Position numbers and translations under genes: made by a program | The notes under the pieces: generated by a model | Databases searched by the model: none | The model's input: only the letters and a program-made list of their open reading frames with translations | What the model was told of the DNA's origin: nothing | Origin: an uncultured Litorivicinus sp. | Lineage (GTDB): Bacteria > Pseudomonadota > Gammaproteobacteria > Pseudomonadales > Litorivicinaceae | Assembly (NCBI GenBank): GCA_938091715.1 | Contig: CALKMT010000208.1 | Coordinates: 1-11,232 of the forward strand | DNA: 11,232 nucleotides | Direction of reading: 5' to 3' | Shown: positions 7,271 to 11,232 of the stretch, in pieces | How the letters are laid out: each line of letters starts with the position of its first letter | Numbering within the stretch: position 1 is the stretch's first letter

Positions 7271-8329
7271 GTGAGCATACTCAGTCGATACCTAGGGCGG
7301 GAAGCCCTTGGCGGTGCAATGGCCGCGAGTTTGGTGCTGACCTTTCTCGGCTTGACCGGCCGTTTAGTGCGCTATTTAGAAGAAGCGGCCAATGGCACGC
7401 TGGCACCGGAGTTGGTGTTCGCCATCGTGGCCGGCCGGATTCCCGGTATTTTGCAAATCGTCCTGCCCTTGTCGTTTTTCCTCGGCGTCCTGTTGATTGT
7501 CGGCCGCCTGTATGCCGAGCACGAGGCGGACGCCCTGCGGGCTGCCGGCTTTGGCCGTCGGGACTGGTTGCGAGCCCTGCTGACCCCGATCGTCTTGGTG
7601 TTGAGTGCGACTCTGGGCTTGTCCTTGCTGGCGGCCCCAAAAACCGCGGCCTGGGTTCAGCAAAAGCTGGACGAGGGACGTCAGGTCGCAGGCATCGCAG
7701 GCCTAAATCCCCAACAATTTCAGTCGATCGGAGGCCAGGCGGTGTTCTATTCCGCCGAGGCCCTGGAGGACGGCCGCATGGCCGATGTGTTCGTTCATCA
7801 GCCCGGCAAGCCAGACACCGTGTTCAAAGCCAAATTTGCCTATCAGCGCCTGGATCCTGAAAGCGGGCAGCGCTTTTTGGTGCTCGAAGACGGTCAGCGT
7901 TGGCGGGGTACCCCCGAGGCCCTAAATTGGGAGGCCTTGGCTTTTGATGAGTACCTGGTGCGGCTGGAGTTACCAGAAAAAGCCCGCGGTCCTATGCGGG
8001 TCGAGGCCTTGGAATCCTGGGTGTTGATGCAGGGTGATCGCCAGGCGCAGGCACAACTGCAGTGGCGCATTGCCCTGGGTTTAATGGTGCCGATTGGCGC
8101 GTTGATGGCCCTGGCCTTGGGCCCCACTCCACCCCGGGGCGGGCGGTGGACCCGAGTCTTGCCTGGCGTGGTGTTGTTTATTGTGTATTTCGGGCTGGTT
8201 AATTATCTGCACTCGCAAATGATCAAGGGCCAACTGCCGATCCTGCATGGCATGTGGCCGGCGCATCTGTTGATGCTGTTGGTGGCCCAGGGCATTGGGT
8301 GGCGTAATCGCCAGCGAGGGTTGGCATGA
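7271..8329 (+). CDS. lptF: LPS export system permease LptF, 352 aa
   Basis: LptF and LptG form the inner-membrane channel that, driven by the LptB ATPase, lifts lipopolysaccharide out of the membrane towards LptC and the Lpt bridge. The family layout is complete: three N-terminal membrane segments (about 15-35, 47-80, 100-122), a periplasmic beta-jellyroll of about 130 residues (130-260), and three C-terminal segments (about 264-284, 296-315, 328-345). The cytoplasmic loop with EHEADALRAAGFGRRDWL is the expected coupling region contacting LptB. The length is close to E. coli LptF (366). The start is GTG at 7271; no in-frame ATG lies upstream and the RBS is poor. A 6-codon ORF (ATG at 7254) ends with TGA at 7272-7274, overlapping this GTG, so re-initiation is possible. 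The stop overlaps the lptG start as ATGA. Confidence 0.94.
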   Translation: MSILSRYLGREALGGAMAASLVLTFLGLTGRLVRYLEEAANGTLAPELVFAIVAGRIPGILQIVLPLSFFLGVLLIVGRLYAEHEADALRAAGFGRRDWLRALLTPIVLVLSATLGLSLLAAPKTAAWVQQKLDEGRQVAGIAGLNPQQFQSIGGQAVFYSAEALEDGRMADVFVHQPGKPDTVFKAKFAYQRLDPESGQRFLVLEDGQRWRGTPEALNWEALAFDEYLVRLELPEKARGPMRVEALESWVLMQGDRQAQAQLQWRIALGLMVPIGALMALALGPTPPRGGRWTRVLPGVVLFIVYFGLVNYLHSQMIKGQLPILHGMWPAHLLMLLVAQGIGWRNRQRGLA

Positions 8330-9378
8330 AGCTGGCGGCGTACTTTATCCAGCGCGTCAGCGCAGCCACCTTGGTGGTGATGGCAATTTTGGTTGGGCTA
8401 AGTTTTACCTTTGAAGTCATCGACGAGGTCGGCAACGCCGGCGGCGGTTATGGCTTTGTCCAGGCGCTGGCGTATTCAGCCCTGGCGGCCCCAGAGGCCT
8501 TGGTGCGTGATTTGCCATTGATTGGCTTAATCGGCGCGCTGATGGGCCTGGGCAGTTTGGCCAGCTCCAGCGAGCTGGTGGCGGCCCGGGCAGCGGGTTG
8601 GTCGCTGCGAAAAATTGTCACCCTGGCCTGTGTGCCGGGCTTTGTTTTGGGGGTTCTCGGGTTGGCCTTGGCCCAGTTCGTGGTGCCCTTTGCCAGCGTG
8701 ACTGCCGAGAACTACAAGTCCATTTCCCTGGGCCGGGGCGAGCTCAATCAATCGGTGCGCGGGTTGTGGCATCGTTTACCCCAGGGCTACATGAATCTGG
8801 CGTCGGTTAACTCTCGAGGCGAGGCCAGCGGCTTGCGCTGGTATGAATTTGACGGCATTCGCTTAGGCCGGGCAGGGCAATCCCAGCGCGGGCAAATCGT
8901 GCCGGGCCAGTGGAGTGCGGTGGACACCCAAGAAGTCCAGATCGGTCAGGATCAGATTCAGGCCAGCAGCCGCGAACGCCAGACCTTTGCGATCGATCTG
9001 GGGGCGGGTGAGCTATCCCTGTCACAAGTCGATCCCAGCTTGTTACCGCCCTTTGCCCTGTGGCAGTTAACCGAACAGCTAAAGGCCGATGGGCTGAATG
9101 CCCAGGGACCTGCGCTGTATCTGTATCAGGCGCTGTTCTTGCCCCTGTCAGTGGTGTGTTTGGTGCTGGCGGCGGTAGGCTTTATTTTGGGGCCACTGCG
9201 CTCGTCCCCCCTGGGCACGCGCTTGTTCATCGGCATTGTCGTGGGCTTGGGGTTCAAACTGATCCAGGACGTGTCTGGCCCAGTCGCGCTGGTGTACGGC
9301 ACGCACCCAATGTTTGCCGTGGGGTTGCCTGCGGCGCTTGCGTTGGTGCTGGCGATGGCGATGTTTCGGCGGGTTTAG
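8326..9378 (+). CDS. lptG: LPS export system permease LptG, 350 aa
   Basis: Partner of LptF in the LptB2FG lipopolysaccharide transporter. It shares the same fold: membrane segments at about 12-33, 55-80 and 98-122, a periplasmic jellyroll at about 130-250, then segments at about 268-290, 299-315 and 325-346. Conserved family features include SSSELVAARAAGWSLRKI (80-97), the coupling helix facing LptB, and the C-terminal DVSGPVALVYG turn. Being second in the pair distinguishes it from lptF, as in most gammaproteobacteria. Its ATG overlaps the lptF stop (ATGA), giving translational coupling. Its TAG stop overlaps the stop codon of the convergent toxin gene by three bases, and there is no visible terminator between them. 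E. coli LptG is 360 residues, so the length is normal. Confidence 0.94.
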   Translation: MKLAAYFIQRVSAATLVVMAILVGLSFTFEVIDEVGNAGGGYGFVQALAYSALAAPEALVRDLPLIGLIGALMGLGSLASSSELVAARAAGWSLRKIVTLACVPGFVLGVLGLALAQFVVPFASVTAENYKSISLGRGELNQSVRGLWHRLPQGYMNLASVNSRGEASGLRWYEFDGIRLGRAGQSQRGQIVPGQWSAVDTQEVQIGQDQIQASSRERQTFAIDLGAGELSLSQVDPSLLPPFALWQLTEQLKADGLNAQGPALYLYQALFLPLSVVCLVLAAVGFILGPLRSSPLGTRLFIGIVVGLGFKLIQDVSGPVALVYGTHPMFAVGLPAALALVLAMAMFRRV

Positions 9379-9659
9379 TGTTTCAACTGTCGGGCTAGAT
9401 CCCGATAAAAGTTGTCGTGTGACGACAACGCCAGCAGGGTCAGTGTGATGGCATGGCCGTCGACCGAGTAGGCCAGCAGGGCCTCTTGTTTTGCCATTTT
9501 AAATTTGTACACCCGAACCCCGGACAGATTGGCCACTTTTTGTTGCCCAATTTCTGGCTGTTGCACGACGGTCTGGATGGCCCGATTGAGATCCTCGGTT
9601 TGATGCGCGCTCAGGCGCTTTACCGTTCTGGCGAACAGTTTGGTTTGGCGTATTTCCAT
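9375..9659 (-). CDS. Type II toxin, RelE/ParE-like, 94 aa
   Basis: The reading frame from MEIRQTKLFARTVKRL resembles RelE/ParE-superfamily toxins: an N-terminal strand and helix pair, the NLSGVRVYKFKMAKQEALLAY strand region typical of the RelE fold, and the C-terminal HDNFYRDLARQLKH helix. Members are either mRNA interferases or gyrase poisons; the sequence does not show which. Size (94 residues) and the antitoxin ending four bases upstream fit a bicistronic module. The frame is open further upstream to 9857, but that part is only the antitoxin gene read in another frame. No RBS is visible before the ATG at 9659, so translation is probably coupled to the antitoxin. The TAA stop overlaps the lptG TAG stop in the convergent orientation. 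Confidence 0.82.
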   Translation of the reverse strand: MEIRQTKLFARTVKRLSAHQTEDLNRAIQTVVQQPEIGQQKVANLSGVRVYKFKMAKQEALLAYSVDGHAITLTLLALSSHDNFYRDLARQLKH

Positions 9660-9663
9660 GGGG

Positions 9664-9882
9664 CTAGTTAGCCGGATACGGCAAGGTTTCCCCGTCCTCC
9701 ACCTCTTGTAATCCCAGTAAGATGTCGCGGATAAAGCTGTAAGGCAGGTCTGGGTTCTCTTCGGCGATCTTGCCGATGGTGGACCAGTATTCGATTTGTT
9801 TGGGAACCGAGCGCTGATAGACGCCGGCATAACGGCGTGCCTCGGCGACCAGTTCATCTGAAATTTTGATGGCAGTGGGCAT
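9664..9882 (-). CDS. ParD-like antitoxin, 72 aa
   Basis: The N-terminal TAIKISDELVAEARRYAGVY looks like a ribbon-helix-helix DNA-binding strand and helix, and RSVPKQIEYWSTIGKI continues as in ParD-like antitoxins. The C-terminal FIRDILLGLQEVEDGE-LPY segment matches the toxin-neutralising tail common in this family. It should bind and inhibit the adjacent RelE/ParE-like toxin and repress their shared promoter. The ATG at 9882 has a perfect GGAGG (9893-9889) with a 6-base spacer. This strong RBS, against the missing one for the toxin, would favour antitoxin excess. A TTGACA element and an inverted repeat lie just upstream. Confidence 0.85.
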   Translation of the reverse strand: MPTAIKISDELVAEARRYAGVYQRSVPKQIEYWSTIGKIAEENPDLPYSFIRDILLGLQEVEDGETLPYPAN

Positions 9883-9910
9883 GATGCGCCTCCAAGTTTC
9901 CTATGGGGTC

Positions 9911-9939
9911 AAAATGATCGCAAAGGTTGCCTTTGTCAA
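9911..9939 (-). promoter_or_regulatory. Toxin-antitoxin promoter with operator palindrome
   Basis: A perfect -35 TTGACA (9939-9934) is followed after 17 bases by CATTTT (9916-9911), a weak -10. CAAAGG-TTG-CCTTTG (9921-9935), a perfect inverted repeat, lies in the spacer and overlaps the -35, a good place for autorepression by the ribbon-helix-helix antitoxin. The predicted start is near 9904, leaving about 22 nt of leader that includes the GGAGG. Confidence 0.55.
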
Positions 9940-9940
9940 C

Positions 9941-10465
9941 TTACTGCTTCCACTTGACCTTGGGTACCTGAACCAAGCGGGTGCCACTGGCGCGGTCATA
10001 CCAGGTGCGCCGGTCGGGCTGTCCGACGGCACTTAGGAACGCGGCTGCACCGGCCACCACCAGCGCCGCCCCCAGGGCCGGTTGTCCAGCCCCCAGCAGG
10101 ATCAGTCCCAGCCAGAATCCACCGATAAACAGCGCACACCAGGCAAACCGGGTGGTGGCCTGTTTCCAGTTCATCAGGGTGCCGGTTTGGCTCTCGACAC
10201 GCAGGTGCCAGGCTTGCATGCCCAAGGTCCGGCCGGACTTGGTCCACAGATAGCCAAAAAATCCCCAGGCCAGCAGCAGTAAAACACCCTGCACCAGCAT
10301 CGCTGGTGCAAAGCCGCCGCTGACAAAGGCCAAGATGGAGCCGCTTAGTAACCATAGCGCCAGCAGGATAAAGGCGTCGTAAAACCCAGCGGCCAGGCGT
10401 TGAAACCAAGGAGCGGGTCCCAGTGAGGGGCGCTGTGGATCGATTGGACTGGTGTCGTTGGCCAT
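9941..10465 (-). CDS. RDD-family membrane protein, 174 aa
   Basis: RDD proteins are small integral membrane proteins of mostly unknown function; some have been linked to ion transport. Features seen: WFQRLAAGFYDAFILLALW, with the Arg and Asp of the first transmembrane helix (residues 20-38); a second helix around 55-74; the loop WTKSGRTLGMQAWHLRV; a helix or two at 107-145; and the C-terminal DRRTWYDRASGTRLV signature (151-165). I start at the ATG at 10465 (MANDTSP), which gives the usual short polar lead-in. The frame also has an ATG at 10504 adding 13 residues; neither has a strong RBS. A promoter-like CTGACG, 16 bases, TATGCG (about 10515-10488) would exclude the longer form. The gene ends one base before the -35 region of the antitoxin promoter. 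Confidence 0.85.
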   Translation of the reverse strand: MANDTSPIDPQRPSLGPAPWFQRLAAGFYDAFILLALWLLSGSILAFVSGGFAPAMLVQGVLLLLAWGFFGYLWTKSGRTLGMQAWHLRVESQTGTLMNWKQATTRFAWCALFIGGFWLGLILLGAGQPALGAALVVAGAAAFLSAVGQPDRRTWYDRASGTRLVQVPKVKWKQ

Positions 10466-10568
10466 GTACGTAAGTTCCAAGAGGTTTTGCTGAATGGTTC
10501 GCATACTCGCTTAAAACCCAGCGTCAGGGAATAACGATGAGTCAGATCGGCGCTAGTTTTCCGAGCAT

Positions 10569-10600
10569 AAAAAAGCCCAGCACATTTGGCTGGGCTTTTT
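10569..10600. terminator. Bidirectional rho-independent terminator
   Basis: AAAAAGCCCAGC-ACATTTG-GCTGGGCTTTTT is a perfect 12-bp inverted repeat: a 7-bp GC-rich core (10575-10581 and 10589-10595) flanked by an A-tract and a T-tract, so it can stop transcription in both directions. It ends the small transcript coming from the right on minus and insulates the RDD gene. Confidence 0.9.
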
Positions 10601-10605
10601 GCTGT

Positions 10606-10750
10606 TTATCGTTTCAAAACAGCATCAACTAGGCGGTCTAGGTCGTCGATGAAAGCAGAGTAGGGACCGGTCCTCGAGTGGGCTGATCCGAAAAACGGAT
10701 CCCCCAGCAAAGGTTCCTTGGACACATGCGTTAAAGTGAAGGGCTTTCAT
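10606..10750 (-). CDS. Small unrecognised protein gene with apparent one-base frameshift after the start
   Basis: No family recognised. The ATG at 10750 has a good AGGAG (10763-10759, 8-base spacer), but in that frame translation ends after 41 residues at 10625 with an Arg/Pro-rich tail. The next frame, open from just after the ATG to TAA at 10608, reads like real protein: SKEPLLGDPFFGSAHSRTGP, then an amphipathic helix AFIDDLDRLVDAVLKR. Removing one A from the AAA directly after the ATG would join the start codon to that frame and give a 47-residue protein. Alternatives are a GTG start at 10725 (39 aa, no RBS), a sequencing error, a decayed gene, or a non-coding RNA. The gene sits alone between a promoter-like element and a strong terminator. 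A hairpin (10685-10701) and the palindrome GGACCGGTCC (10664-10673) lie within it. Confidence 0.45.
10685..10701. repeat. Hairpin inside the small gene
   Basis: GATCCG-AAAAA-CGGATC on plus is a perfect 6-bp inverted repeat with a five-base loop. In the minus transcript the loop is UUUUU. It may only reflect coding sequence but adds to the structure of this short transcript. Confidence 0.5.
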
Positions 10751-10777
10751 CTAGGCCTCTCCTGCTGTTATCCCCGG

Positions 10778-10806
10778 ATTGGGTGACCCCACGCTAGCAC
10801 AGTCAA
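10778..10806 (-). promoter_or_regulatory. Candidate promoter for the small gene
   Basis: TTGACT (10806-10801), 5 of 6 to the -35 consensus, is followed after 17 bases by CCCAAT (10783-10778), 3 of 6 to the -10. The start would be near 10771, about 20 nt before the ATG and just ahead of the AGGAG. Confidence 0.4.
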
Positions 10807-10810
10807 AATG

Positions 10811-10830
10811 AAATTTGTGTTACCAAATTT
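10811..10830 (-). terminator. AT-rich hairpin at the end of the exporter gene
   Basis: AAATTTG-TGTTAC-CAAATTT is a perfect 7-bp inverted repeat touching the stop codon of the exporter gene. On minus it is followed by CATTTTG, a poor U-tract, so it is a weak terminator at best. Confidence 0.35.
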
Positions 10831-11232
10831 TAGTTTAGACCCATCAGGTGTATCGAAAGGACAAACAGGGCGGCCAGGATCAGGGTTTCTGCGATGACCA
10901 GATAAAAAACGGTAGAGCCGGATGACCAAAATCCACGGAATGAGGTCTTCATCCCGACTGCGGATATTGCGATCAGTAATCCCCAGCTCGACAGGTGTGA
11001 CAGAAAGGACTGTGCAGCCCCAGGAATCCACCCCAGCGAATTCAGCGTGGCCAGCACCAAAAATATCAGTACAAAGCCTGGTAGCAGGGGCGGTCGCTCG
11101 CCACCAGTGGCGCCTGATTTTCGGCTTTGGCGGCGGGTCCACAACGAGACCAGAATGACCACCGGCGCCAGCATCGACACTCGTAATAATTTGACCAGCA
11201 CCGCCGCATCACCGGCTTCGGGGGACACTGAC
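10830..11232 (-). CDS. YeiH/UPF0324-family putative exporter, C-terminal part, runs off the window
   Basis: The frame is open from the window edge to TAA at 10832-10830, giving about 134 codons of an integral membrane protein. Hydrophobic segments are visible at LLRVSMLAPVVILVSLW, PGFVLIFLVLATLNSLGWI, SSWGLLIAISAVGMKTSF and FYLVIAETLILAALFVL. The LLRVSMLAPVV helix and the AVGMKTSFRGF loop before the last helix are typical of the C-terminal end of YeiH (UPF0324) proteins, called putative sulfate exporters but with little direct evidence. Full-length members are about 340 residues, so roughly the first 200 lie outside the window. A GTG at 11228 is an internal codon, not the true start. It is on the same strand as the small gene that follows. 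Confidence 0.75.
   Translation of the reverse strand, partial: SVSPEAGDAAVLVKLLRVSMLAPVVILVSLWTRRQSRKSGATGGERPPLLPGFVLIFLVLATLNSLGWIPGAAQSFLSHLSSWGLLIAISAVGMKTSFRGFWSSGSTVFYLVIAETLILAALFVLSIHLMGLN

Noticed and set aside
9660..9857. Longer toxin reading frame starting at 9857 (160 aa)
   Set aside because: The extra N-terminus is the antitoxin gene read in another frame; the RelE-like domain begins at 9659.
10541..10636. 31-codon plus-strand ORF beginning ATG AGT CAG
   Set aside because: It reads straight through the strong terminator hairpin and gives no recognisable protein, despite an acceptable upstream AGGGA.
10606..10771. Csr/Rsm-type regulatory RNA suggested by several GGA triplets
   Set aside because: The GGAs are not clearly displayed in a regular series of hairpin loops and the protein-like frame explains the sequence better; kept only as an alternative.
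1..11232. CRISPR array, tRNA/rRNA genes, insertion sequences, prophage or att sites
   Set aside because: No regularly spaced repeats, tRNA-like cloverleaf, transposase or integrase was seen on either strand.

Overview
The window looks like an ordinary chromosomal core region of a gammaproteobacterium. The evidence is the pepA-holC-valS gene order, divergent from lptF-lptG, as in E. coli and pseudomonads, and a class Ia NrdA with a Pseudomonas-like N-terminal ATP-cone. The species cannot be fixed from sequence alone. An aquatic, Oceanospirillales- or Pseudomonas-like bacterium with moderately high GC is a reasonable guess. Most genes lie on the minus strand; only lptF and lptG are on plus.

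Layout from left to right. Positions 1-1086 (minus) hold the N-terminal 362 codons of nrdA, the large subunit of aerobic ribonucleotide reductase. Its upstream region (1087-1323) carries two NrdR-type boxes exactly 32 bp apart, a candidate promoter between and under them, and a perfect DnaA box. Next come an HDOD-domain protein (1324-2175, minus) and a CspA-family cold-shock protein (2301-2510, minus). They are followed by the operon pepA-holC-valS, transcribed right to left (7210 to 2597), with a 4-nt ATGA overlap between pepA and holC and a 13-nt gap between holC and valS. A 60-bp divergent region separates pepA from lptF-lptG (7271-9378, plus), which overlap by ATGA and encode the two permease subunits of the lipopolysaccharide exporter.

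A compact type II toxin-antitoxin module (ParD-like antitoxin, RelE/ParE-like toxin; minus, 9882 to 9375) sits between lptG and an RDD-family membrane protein gene (minus, 9941-10465). The toxin stop codon overlaps the lptG stop codon, so the module fills the whole interval. To the right are a strong bidirectional terminator (10569-10600), a previously unlisted mini-gene (about 10606-10806) with its own promoter-like sequence, a good RBS and an apparent one-base frameshift just after the start codon, and the C-terminal part of a YeiH/UPF0324-type exporter (10830 to the window end).

The window mostly encodes housekeeping functions: dNTP synthesis, tRNA charging, replication clamp-loader accessory, peptide turnover and outer-membrane LPS assembly. 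I found no large unknown system. The most interesting items are the nrdA control region, the toxin-antitoxin module tightly wedged behind lptG, and the frameshifted small gene before the terminator.
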